Assembly (NCBI GenBank): GCA_045660225.1 | Contig: JAZRDK010000079.1 | Span: 1 to 12,050 of the forward strand | Reading direction: 5' to 3' | Length of the DNA: 12,050 nt | From: Scatosoma sp045660225 | GTDB taxonomy: Bacteria > Bacillota > Clostridia > Christensenellales > Borkfalkiaceae | Position numbers and translations under genes: made by a program | The notes under the pieces: generated by a model | The model's database searches: none | Seen by the model: the letters and a program-made list of their open reading frames with translations, nothing else | What the model was told of the DNA's origin: nothing | Shown here: positions 1-6,123 of the stretch, piece after piece | How positions within the stretch are numbered: the stretch's first letter is position 1 | Layout: the number at the start of each line of letters is the position of its first letter

Positions 1-105
1 ACCACGTATTACCGTGGGTTCACGCGAGTGATGTCCGCAAACGTCGGTTGGAAAGAATACGATACTTGTCGGCATCACGACGCTTTGCCCCAAAAGGGCA
101 GATAA
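1..105 (+). other. Unidentified 3' end of an upstream unit
   Basis: This is the tail of something that begins before the window. Frame 1 is open from base 1 to a TAA at 103-105 (34 codons), and a terminator follows 17 bases later, which fits the end of a coding region. I do not recognise the peptide. The same stretch also folds well as RNA: CCACG (2-6) pairs with CGTGG (13-17), CAC/GTG closes a GCGA tetraloop (21-30), GTGATGTC (28-35) pairs with GGCATCAC (71-78), and TGCCC (86-90) pairs with GGGCA (96-100). Some of these stems compete with each other. It could therefore be the 3' part of a structured RNA instead. The sequence alone does not decide. Confidence 0.35.
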
Positions 106-121
106 TCATTAACTAGATAAT

Positions 122-178
122 AAAAACGCAGAATTGAACACAATCCCACGTGTGCATTTTTGCGTTTTTTCTTTTTTT
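122..178 (+). terminator. Intrinsic terminator of the upstream unit
   Basis: AAAAACGCA (122-130) is perfectly complementary to TGCGTTTTT (161-169), and a run of T with one C and little else follows to 178. A second small stem, CACA (139-142) with TGTG (151-154), sits in the 30-base loop. The stem is A/T-rich at its base and the loop is long, so it is weaker than the terminator at 4608. Its position between the stop at 103 and the promoter at 213 fits the end of the preceding unit. Confidence 0.6.
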
Positions 179-212
179 CTTGCATATAACACACTTTTTC
201 ACCTTATTTTCA

Positions 213-241
213 TTGTAAAACGCAAAATTATTTGTTATAAT
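213..241 (+). promoter_or_regulatory. Sigma-A-type promoter of the ecf operon
   Basis: A -35 box TTGTAA (213-218, four of six consensus bases) and a perfect -10 box TATAAT (236-241) are separated by 17 bases. A TG one base before the -10 (233-234) makes it an extended -10. Transcription should start near 248, leaving a leader of about 43 bases before ecfA. Confidence 0.8.
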
Positions 242-254
242 AGTAACTAACTGC

Positions 255-277
255 AAAAACGCCTACGGCGTTGTTTT
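255..277 (+). promoter_or_regulatory. Leader hairpin next to the ecfA ribosome-binding site
   Basis: AACGCC (258-263) and GGCGTT (267-272) form a 6-bp stem on a 3-base loop. The flanking A run (255-257) and T run (274-276) can lengthen it past a bulged G. The stem abuts the AGGAG Shine-Dalgarno (278-282), which lies 8 bases before the ATG. The lengthened form could affect ribosome access or protect the 5' end of the transcript. The pairing is seen; the role is inference. Confidence 0.4.
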
Positions 278-290
278 AGGAGCGTGCAAG

Positions 291-2162
291 ATGGAAGCGG
301 TAAAATTCGAAAACGTATGGTTTTCTTATGAGAAACCTTCGCAGGGTGGCGACGACGTGTTCGCTGCCCCCGTTTCGTATGCGCTCCAAGGCGTAAATTT
401 TTCTATAAACCAAGGCGAATTTGTCGCGGTGCTTGGACACAACGGAAGCGGTAAATCCACGCTCGCTCGGCTTACCAACGGTTTGCTCTCGCCCGACGAA
501 GGCAAAATTACCGTGCTTGGTATGGACGCCGACGACGAGAAAAACCTGTTTCCGATACGCAAGGAAGTAGGTATCGTCTTCCAAAACCCCGACAACCAAA
601 CGGTGGCGTCGATTGTGGAAGACGACGTTGCGTTCGGTCCGGAAAACGTAGGGATTCCCCGTGAAGAAATCGGCGAAAGAATCGAATTTGCGTTAAACGC
701 AGTCGGTATGTCCGCCTTCCGCAACGCTACGCCTTCGCGTTTGTCTGGCGGTCAAAAACAGCGTATCGCCATTGCAGGCGTGTTGGCGCTGAAACCCAAG
801 GTTATGATTTTGGACGAAGCGACGGCTATGCTCGACCCCCGCGGAAGAAAAGAAGTGATGGACGTTGTTTTGAAATTAAACCGTGAAGAAGGGATTACGG
901 TGCTACTCATTACGCACTTCCCTGAAGAAGCGATGCTTGCTGACCGCGCCATCGTAATGAGCGCAGGCAAAATCGTAATGGAAGGCAAGCCCTTCGACGT
1001 CTTATCGCGCGAAGAAGAACTTGAAAAATATGCCTTAACCCTGCCCAGGTCGACGCGCGTTTGTCGTGCACTTACCAAGGGCGGATTGTCCGTCCCCGAC
1101 GAAACGGACGCGGAAAGGGTGGCAAAGCATATCGTATCGGCGCTTTCAAAAGAAGGCGAAATCACGACAGCACAAGAAAAAGAGTATGAGAAATTGCCTT
1201 CGTCTTCGGAAGAAGAAGGGCGCGTCGTTTGCGAAAACCTTTCCTTCGTCTACAACCCGTCGTCCGCGTTTGAAACGGCGGCGCTCAAGGGCGTAGATTT
1301 AGAAATTCGTCCGCGCGATTTCTTTGGTATCATCGGACACACGGGCAGTGGCAAATCGACGTTCGTTCAACACTTAAACGCCTTGTTGAAAGTGCCTACT
1401 GCGGAGAAAAAATATAAGCCCAAAAAGGCGAAAAAGGGGCAAACCGTCCAAAAACAAACGACGCTTAGCGTCAATGGTTTTGATTTAACGGACAAGAAGA
1501 CGGACTTCCGCGCGCTGAGAAGTACGGTGGGTATGGTGTTCCAGTACCCCGAATATCAGTTATTTGCGGAAACGGTGTTTGAAGACGTGGCGTTTGGTCT
1601 GAAAAATTTCAAGCCCGAACTTTCGGAAAAGGAAGTGTCGCGCGCCGTCCGTGAAGCCTTGGAAACGGTGGGGCTTTCCTACGACGAAATCAAGCGCAAA
1701 TCCCCGTTCGAGCTTTCGGGCGGACAAAGGCGTAGGGTGGCAATTGCAGGCGTTATCGTGACGAAACCCCAGCTTTTGGTTTTGGACGAGCCTGCGGCTG
1801 GTTTAGACCCGCTTGGCAAAGAAGAAATTATGTCGCTCCTTCACAAAATCCATAAGGAGTGGTGCAAAACGGTGGTTATCGTTTCGCACGATATGGAAGA
1901 AATTGCGGAAAACTGCAACCGCTCGGCAATTTTCTCGGACGGAAAAATTGTTGCAGTCGGCACGCCGAAACAACTGTTTACGGGTGTGAAGGAAATGGAA
2001 ACGCTCGGTTTAGACGTTCCGTTTACGGCGAAAATCACGTCCGCTTTGAAGAAATTCGGTGTGGAAATTGACAGCGATTATACGGTGGACGGTTTCGTCT
2101 GCGCTACCCTTGCGTATGCAAAAAACGCGAGAAAAGCGGAAGGGGGGCAGGGAAATGCGTGA
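291..2162 (+). CDS. ecfA: Fused energy-coupling factor ATPase EcfA1-EcfA2
   Basis: This protein supplies both ATP-hydrolysing subunits of an energy-coupling factor (ECF) transporter, which takes up vitamins or metal ions with EcfT and interchangeable substrate-binding S components. It is 623 residues, about twice a normal EcfA. Domain 1 is EcfA1-like: Walker A GHNGSGKST (49-57), Q-loop FQNPDNQ (97-103), LSGGQ (151-155), Walker B ending LDE (174-176), switch His209. Domain 2 is EcfA2-like: GHTGSGKST (349-357), FQYPEYQLF (417-425), LSGGQ (475-479), LDE (498-500), His533. Both domains keep the C-terminal tail typical of EcfA, so two full-length proteins are joined by a linker of about 20 residues (290-312). 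A lysine-rich insert (371-389) lies between Walker A and the Q-loop of domain 2. All catalytic motifs are intact. The start ATG has AGGAG 8 bases upstream. It opens the operon and overlaps ecfT by 8 bases. Confidence 0.96.
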   Translation: MEAVKFENVWFSYEKPSQGGDDVFAAPVSYALQGVNFSINQGEFVAVLGHNGSGKSTLARLTNGLLSPDEGKITVLGMDADDEKNLFPIRKEVGIVFQNPDNQTVASIVEDDVAFGPENVGIPREEIGERIEFALNAVGMSAFRNATPSRLSGGQKQRIAIAGVLALKPKVMILDEATAMLDPRGRKEVMDVVLKLNREEGITVLLITHFPEEAMLADRAIVMSAGKIVMEGKPFDVLSREEELEKYALTLPRSTRVCRALTKGGLSVPDETDAERVAKHIVSALSKEGEITTAQEKEYEKLPSSSEEEGRVVCENLSFVYNPSSAFETAALKGVDLEIRPRDFFGIIGHTGSGKSTFVQHLNALLKVPTAEKKYKPKKAKKGQTVQKQTTLSVNGFDLTDKKTDFRALRSTVGMVFQYPEYQLFAETVFEDVAFGLKNFKPELSEKEVSRAVREALETVGLSYDEIKRKSPFELSGGQRRRVAIAGVIVTKPQLLVLDEPAAGLDPLGKEEIMSLLHKIHKEWCKTVVIVSHDMEEIAENCNRSAIFSDGKIVAVGTPKQLFTGVKEMETLGLDVPFTAKITSALKKFGVEIDSDYTVDGFVCATLAYAKNARKAEGGQGNA

Positions 2163-2967
2163 CGTATCCTTCGGTCAATACTACCCTTCTAACTCCTTTG
2201 TGCACAGGTGCGACCCCAGGCTTAAAATTTTGTTTTTAATCGTCTACGTCGTCGCTATTTTCCTTTGCAAAAGCTTTTATGCGCTCGGCGCGGTGGCGTT
2301 TGCTTTCGTGGTCGTTGCATGCGTTTCGGGCGTTCCGTTTAAGAAACTGCTCCGTTCGGTAAAAGGCATACTGTTCTTGCTCTTATTTATGACGGTGCTC
2401 AACTTGTTTTTCTATGACGGCGCGACGGTTTGGTGGCAATGGAAATTCATTAAAATCACGAAAGAAGCGACGTTTTACACCATTTTCTTGGCGGTAAGGC
2501 TCTTCCTTTTGGTGCTCGGCTCGTCCCTGCTCACGTTGACGACGACGCCCGTGTCCCTTGCGGACGGCATCGAGAGCCTGCTTTTGCCGTTGAAACTCGT
2601 TCGTTTCCCCGTCCACGAACTTGCGTTGATTATGTCGATTGCGCTTCGCTTTATCCCCATTTTAACGGACGAAACGTCGCGCATTATGAACGCGCAAAAG
2701 GCGCGTGGCGCAAACTTTGAAACGGGCGGACTTATAAGGCGCGTCAAGGCGATGTTGCCCATCCTAATTCCGCTTTTAATCAGGGCGTTCCGTCGCGCGG
2801 ACGAGCTTGGCGACGCGATGGACGCAAGATGTTACGCCGGCAGTAAAGTGCGTACCAAATACAAAAAACTTACCTTTACCTGGCGCGATTTTATATCCGC
2901 CACGTTCGGTCTAATGCTTTTGGCGGGCGTAATCGTACTTCGAATTTACGTCCCTGCCGTTATTTGA
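2155..2967 (+). CDS. ecfT: ECF transporter transmembrane protein EcfT
   Basis: EcfT is the membrane scaffold that links the EcfA ATPases to the S component and transmits ATP-driven movement. The 270-residue protein has hydrophobic segments at about 24-38, 42-60, 69-86, 106-130 and 155-170, and a last one at about 246-268. The cytoplasmic coupling region carries the two characteristic short motifs: ARG at 183-185 (in NAQKARGANF) and ARC at 224-226 (in AMDARCYAG). In many family members the second is also ARG; ARC is, from memory, common in Bacillota. The ATG at 2155 lies inside the end of ecfA (8-base overlap), behind a G-rich Shine-Dalgarno (2141-2147), which implies translational coupling and balanced amounts. 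An upstream in-frame ATG at 2059 was not chosen because it would add 32 non-family residues entirely inside ecfA. Confidence 0.95.
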   Translation: MRDVSFGQYYPSNSFVHRCDPRLKILFLIVYVVAIFLCKSFYALGAVAFAFVVVACVSGVPFKKLLRSVKGILFLLLFMTVLNLFFYDGATVWWQWKFIKITKEATFYTIFLAVRLFLLVLGSSLLTLTTTPVSLADGIESLLLPLKLVRFPVHELALIMSIALRFIPILTDETSRIMNAQKARGANFETGGLIRRVKAMLPILIPLLIRAFRRADELGDAMDARCYAGSKVRTKYKKLTFTWRDFISATFGLMLLAGVIVLRIYVPAVI

Positions 2968-2974
2968 GGTGCGT

Positions 2975-3733
2975 ATGAGATACGTATTGAAAATTGCCTA
3001 CGACGGCACGGATTACGCCGGTTGGCAACGCCAAAAAAACGCGCGTAGCGTACAAGAAGTTTTAGAAGACGCGGTGCTTTCCGCGCTTGGGGTAAAGGTC
3101 AACGTCACGGCAAGCGGTAGGACGGACGCAGGCGTGCACGCCTTGGCGCAGGTTTGTCATTTCGACGCCGACGTCACCGTTCCGCCCGAAAAAATGCCCG
3201 ATTGCTTAAATCGGTTTTTGCCGTCCGACGTCCGCATAACGGATGGCTGGTTTGCAGGCGAAACCTTCGACAGCAATCGATGCGCTAAACAAAAAACGTA
3301 CGCGTATTCCTTCTACGTTTCGCCTCGCGAAATGCCCCTTAAAGAACGTTATTCCGTCCGCTTGGACACCGCGCCGAGTTTGGAAATTTTGCAAAAATTT
3401 GCTTGTCTTTTTGAAGGCGAACACGATTTCAAGGCGTTTTGCGCGTCCGGCTCGTCCGTGAAAACGACGGTAAGGACGGTGTATAAGGTGCGCGTTGAAG
3501 AAAGCGAAAGCTTAGGTACGCGCGATATTCGCGTTTTTGTCACGGGCAACGGATTTTTGTATAATATGGTGCGGACGATGGTTGGCGAACTTTTAGATTT
3601 AGCCAACGCGCGCAAAACGGAAGACAGTCTTATAAAGGCGTATAAAACGGGCGACAGGTCGTTGCTTGGTAAGACGATGCCTGCAAAAGGGCTTTGTCTT
3701 ATGGACGTAGTTTACACGGAAAATAAAGGATAA
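2975..3733 (+). CDS. truA: tRNA pseudouridine synthase A
   Basis: TruA converts uridines 38-40 of the tRNA anticodon stem to pseudouridine in the cytoplasm. The 252-residue length is normal. Visible family features are the N-terminal YDGTDYAGWQ (9-18), the catalytic loop GRTDAGVHA (48-56) with nucleophile Asp51, the KTYAY block (107-111) with the conserved Tyr109, and MVR (198-200) in the C-terminal half. The Arg expected eight residues before Tyr109 is Asn101, with an Arg just after it at 102; this looks like local divergence, not loss. I chose ATG 2975, which has GAGG (2966-2969) five bases upstream. A GTG at 2969 would extend the protein by two residues but sits inside that ribosome-binding site. 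The gene starts 7 bases after ecfT, and ecf-truA linkage is a classic Bacillota arrangement. Confidence 0.95.
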   Translation: MRYVLKIAYDGTDYAGWQRQKNARSVQEVLEDAVLSALGVKVNVTASGRTDAGVHALAQVCHFDADVTVPPEKMPDCLNRFLPSDVRITDGWFAGETFDSNRCAKQKTYAYSFYVSPREMPLKERYSVRLDTAPSLEILQKFACLFEGEHDFKAFCASGSSVKTTVRTVYKVRVEESESLGTRDIRVFVTGNGFLYNMVRTMVGELLDLANARKTEDSLIKAYKTGDRSLLGKTMPAKGLCLMDVVYTENKG

Positions 3734-3747
3734 AACGGAGAGTAGTT

Positions 3748-4593
3748 ATGGAAATTTTCTCGTTTAGAAATTTGGCAAGCTTATTCGTCGGATTCTTTGC
3801 AAAAGACGAAAAAGGTTTGCTCATAGGTTCGCTGATTACCAGCGCAGGGATATGGCTTTGCTTGTTCATTTTGCAAGGCTTTGGTTTGTACGCTATGGCA
3901 AGCCACAGAAACTTCAAACGCAAATGGTTGGCGTTTTGCCCGTTTGTCAACTTGCTTTATATGGGCAGGCTGGTCGGCACTTGCTACGTCTTCAACCAAC
4001 GGATGAAACGCGCGGGTCTGTACACGATGATTGCACAAATCGTGACGACGCTTTTCCTTGCCATCAATACCGCTTGCGAGCTGTATTTGTATATCAACCA
4101 CGGCTTGCCCGGCGTCGACCAACATTGGAGCAACTTGTCGGGTTTTTCGGGATTCGTTGCCAGCGTGTACGAGTTCAGCGGTGTTTTTGCCCTGATTCCC
4201 GAACTGTGCTATACCCTTTTGGTGATTGTTTTGACGGTGGGGCTTTACAAGAAATACGCGCCGAGAAATTATATGATTCTCGCAATCTTGTCGTTTATGT
4301 TCCCGATTCGTTTCGTCATTATTTTCGTCCTTCGCCACAACGATTCGATTGACTACGAAGCGTATATGCGCGCAAGGGCTGAGGCGTATATGCGTCAGCA
4401 ACAGCAGTACTACGGAGGGTACTCCAACCCGTATTCTCGCCCCTATCAACCGCCCTACGGTGGCACGCCTACGTCCAACCAAAACGGTGCAGGCGAAGAC
4501 CCGTTTGCAGAATTTGGTGGCGAACCAAACCAAACGGCAAATGCGGACAATTCGACGGCAGAGCCTAACGACCCGGACGATTTCTTCGCATAA
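3748..4593 (+). CDS. Multi-pass membrane protein, unknown function
   Basis: I do not recognise a named family. The 281-residue protein has about five hydrophobic segments, near residues 23-50, 60-80, 91-116, 140-166 and 173-196. A block at about 59-77 reading KWLAFCPFVNLLYMGRLVG recalls a motif seen in many uncharacterised Clostridia membrane proteins (recollection, not a search). After the last segment comes a hydrophilic tail of about 85 residues: a charged, helix-like stretch (200-216), then QQQQYYGGYSNPYSRPYQPP (217-236), then an acidic end with DPFAEF (251-256) and DPDDFF (275-280). No enzyme motif is visible and the tail looks disordered. The ATG at 3748 has GGAGA seven bases upstream and lies 14 bases after truA, so it is probably co-transcribed as the last gene of the ecf operon. 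It is followed directly by a strong terminator. Confidence 0.85.
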   Translation: MEIFSFRNLASLFVGFFAKDEKGLLIGSLITSAGIWLCLFILQGFGLYAMASHRNFKRKWLAFCPFVNLLYMGRLVGTCYVFNQRMKRAGLYTMIAQIVTTLFLAINTACELYLYINHGLPGVDQHWSNLSGFSGFVASVYEFSGVFALIPELCYTLLVIVLTVGLYKKYAPRNYMILAILSFMFPIRFVIIFVLRHNDSIDYEAYMRARAEAYMRQQQQYYGGYSNPYSRPYQPPYGGTPTSNQNGAGEDPFAEFGGEPNQTANADNSTAEPNDPDDFFA

Positions 4594-4607
4594 AACAAAA
4601 TAAACAT

Positions 4608-4648
4608 AGACGGGAAATAAGAAAAAATTATATTTCCCGTCTTTTTTT
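4608..4648 (+). terminator. Strong intrinsic terminator of the ecf operon
   Basis: AGACGGGAAATA (4608-4619) pairs perfectly over 12 bp with TATTTCCCGTCT (4631-4642). The loop is 11 bases, and seven T follow (4642-4648). The signal begins 14 bases after the stop codon of the membrane protein gene. The right arm and T run (4638-4647) can also pair with AAAAAAGACG (4651-4660). Confidence 0.93.
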
Positions 4649-4670
4649 ATAAAAAAGACGATGCAAACAA

Positions 4671-4699
4671 TTTACACAGCAATAATACTGTGGTATAAT
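4671..4699 (+). promoter_or_regulatory. Sigma-A-type promoter of the mnmE operon
   Basis: TTTACA (4671-4676, five of six) and TATAAT (4694-4699, six of six) are spaced by exactly 17 bases, with an extended -10 TG at 4691-4692. The start should be near 4706, giving a leader of about 60 bases. An inverted repeat CACAG-N8-CTGTG (4675-4692) fills the spacer and overlaps the end of the -35, so a repressor could bind here; this part is inference. Confidence 0.88.
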
Positions 4700-4727
4700 A
4701 AGGATAGATATAAACGAAAGTTATAAT

Positions 4728-4757
4728 AGGTGGTTTGCACCGCCTTGCAAAGGAGAG
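4728..4757 (+). promoter_or_regulatory. mnmE leader: two mutually exclusive hairpins at the ribosome-binding site
   Basis: AGGTGGT (4728-4734) pairs with ACCGCCT (4739-4745) over 7 bp with one U-G pair and a 4-base loop. Alternatively TTTGCA (4734-4739) pairs with TGCAAA (4746-4751), whose last bases run into the AAAGGAGAG Shine-Dalgarno (4749-4757). The two folds share bases and cannot coexist. The second would partly hide the ribosome-binding site. The pairings are seen; switching is inference. Confidence 0.35.
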
Positions 4758-4765
4758 CCGTAGCT

Positions 4766-6106
4766 ATGTTAGAAACGAATATTGCCGCCATTGCAACCGC
4801 GCCTGGGAAGGGTGGCGTTGCCATTATCCGTATCAGCGGAAAAAGTCCGCTTGCGATTGCGGAAAAAATGTTTGCGCCCGTGGGCAAAACCGCCGTTTCT
4901 AATTTCCAGCCGTACCGTATGTACCCTGGCACGATTCAAGCGGACGGGTTTTCCGATTACGGACTGTGCGTATATTTCAAAGCGCCGTTTAGTTATACAG
5001 GCGAAGACGTTGTCGAGTTTCAATGCCACGGCGGTGAAAACGTGGCGCGTGGAATTTTGCAAAAGACCTTCCGTCTTGGCGCGTCGCCTGCCGGCAGGGG
5101 CGAGTTCACGAAACGCGCCTTTCTCAATGGCAAACTTTCCTTGGCGTCCGCTGAAGGCGTCGCGGATATGATTAACGGCGAATCGGAGGCGGAAGTTAAG
5201 GCAGGCTACCTTTTGTACAGCGAAAAATTGACGAACAAGGTAAAAGACTTGCAAGCACAGCTGACAACCTTGCTTGCCGGCATCGACGTTTCCGTGGATT
5301 ATCCCGAAGAAGACGTGGAAGAGCAACACGTTGCAGAACTCGCTTTAGACCTTTCTTTGCTCCTTGAAAAACTCAGCGAACTGACGGACGGTTACGCCGT
5401 CGGCAAAAAAATCAAATCGGGCGTTACCGTCGCCATTTGCGGTAAGCCGAATACAGGCAAAAGCTCGCTTTTGAATCGCCTGCTCGGTTATGACAAAGCC
5501 ATCGTTTCGGGCGTCGCAGGCACGACGCGTGACGCGGTGGAAGGCGTGATAGAAATCGACGGCAAGAAATTCAATCTCTACGACACGGCAGGGGTTAGAA
5601 ACAGCGACGACGCCATTGAAAACATCGGTATCGAGCGTGCGGAATCGATTATTCGCTCCGCCGACGTCGCGGTGTTCGTTGCAGACCTGAATATGGGTTT
5701 GGACGAAGAAGACGCGCGCGTTTTGAATATGCTCCAAGGCAAACCGCTTATCAAGGTCGTCAACAAAGCGGATTTATTCAAGGACGAAACGGACACGGAC
5801 GCGGACGTTCATACGTCGGCGGTGACGGGCGAAGGTATTGTAAAATTAAAACGCCTTCTCGTCGAAAAGAGTTTTGGCGACAGGTCGGAAGATTCGGCGT
5901 TCTTGATTGAAGAAAGACATTATTTGGCGCTTTGCAGGGCGAAGGAAAGCCTGGAAAAGGCAATCGTTGCTTGTAAAACGCAACCTTTAGATTTAATCGG
6001 CATCGACGTCAAAGAGGCGTGGGACGCCTTGGGCGAAATCACGGGCGAAACGGCTACCGAAGCCATCATTGAAGAAATTTTTGCGAAATTCTGCGTAGGT
6101 AAATAA
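4766..6106 (+). CDS. mnmE: tRNA modification GTPase MnmE (TrmE)
   Basis: MnmE works with MnmG to add a carboxymethylaminomethyl (or aminomethyl) group to the wobble uridine of certain tRNAs, using GTP, a folate one-carbon unit and FAD. At 446 residues it is near the family norm. The N-terminal folate-binding domain starts IAAIATAPGKGGVAIIRISG (6-25). Then come a helical region and an inserted G domain with G1 GKPNTGKSS (226-234), G2 TTRD (253-256), G3 DTAG (273-276), G4 NKAD (333-336) and a G5-like SAV (351-353). The protein ends in CVGK, with Cys443 the conserved catalytic cysteine. The ATG at 4766 has AGGAG (4751-4755) upstream and gives the standard N-terminus; an in-frame GTG at 4730 would add 12 unrelated residues. 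The frequent neighbour mnmG is not present here; instead mnmE heads a mixed operon with a regulator 17 bases downstream. Confidence 0.98.
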   Translation: MLETNIAAIATAPGKGGVAIIRISGKSPLAIAEKMFAPVGKTAVSNFQPYRMYPGTIQADGFSDYGLCVYFKAPFSYTGEDVVEFQCHGGENVARGILQKTFRLGASPAGRGEFTKRAFLNGKLSLASAEGVADMINGESEAEVKAGYLLYSEKLTNKVKDLQAQLTTLLAGIDVSVDYPEEDVEEQHVAELALDLSLLLEKLSELTDGYAVGKKIKSGVTVAICGKPNTGKSSLLNRLLGYDKAIVSGVAGTTRDAVEGVIEIDGKKFNLYDTAGVRNSDDAIENIGIERAESIIRSADVAVFVADLNMGLDEEDARVLNMLQGKPLIKVVNKADLFKDETDTDADVHTSAVTGEGIVKLKRLLVEKSFGDRSEDSAFLIEERHYLALCRAKESLEKAIVACKTQPLDLIGIDVKEAWDALGEITGETATEAIIEEIFAKFCVGK

Positions 6107-6123
6107 TCGAAGCGGGGAAATAT

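Noticed and set aside
1..105. End of ribosomal protein L17 (rplQ), the usual upstream neighbour of ecfA
   Set aside because: Frame 1 contains GFTRV, like the GYTRI-type signature of L17, but the conserved RRGDAA ending does not follow in any frame, so I could not support the assignment.
2059..2154. Upstream in-frame start for ecfT
   Set aside because: It would add 32 basic residues not found in EcfT and lies wholly within ecfA. The ATG at 2155 has its own G-rich ribosome-binding site and gives the standard N-terminus.
3711..3739. TTTACA as a -35 box before the membrane protein gene
   Set aside because: No acceptable -10 lies at 16-18 bases; the nearest candidate is too close. Co-transcription with truA is simpler.
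3781..4533. Long open frame on the - strand (250 codons) opposite the membrane protein gene
   Set aside because: It is antisense to a gene with a good ribosome-binding site and clear membrane segments. Its translation is rich in Arg, His and Gln with no family features, as expected for a shadow frame.
4730..4765. GTG start for mnmE
   Set aside because: It adds 12 residues before the canonical N-terminus, falls inside the leader hairpin, and lacks a ribosome-binding site; ATG 4766 has AGGAG.
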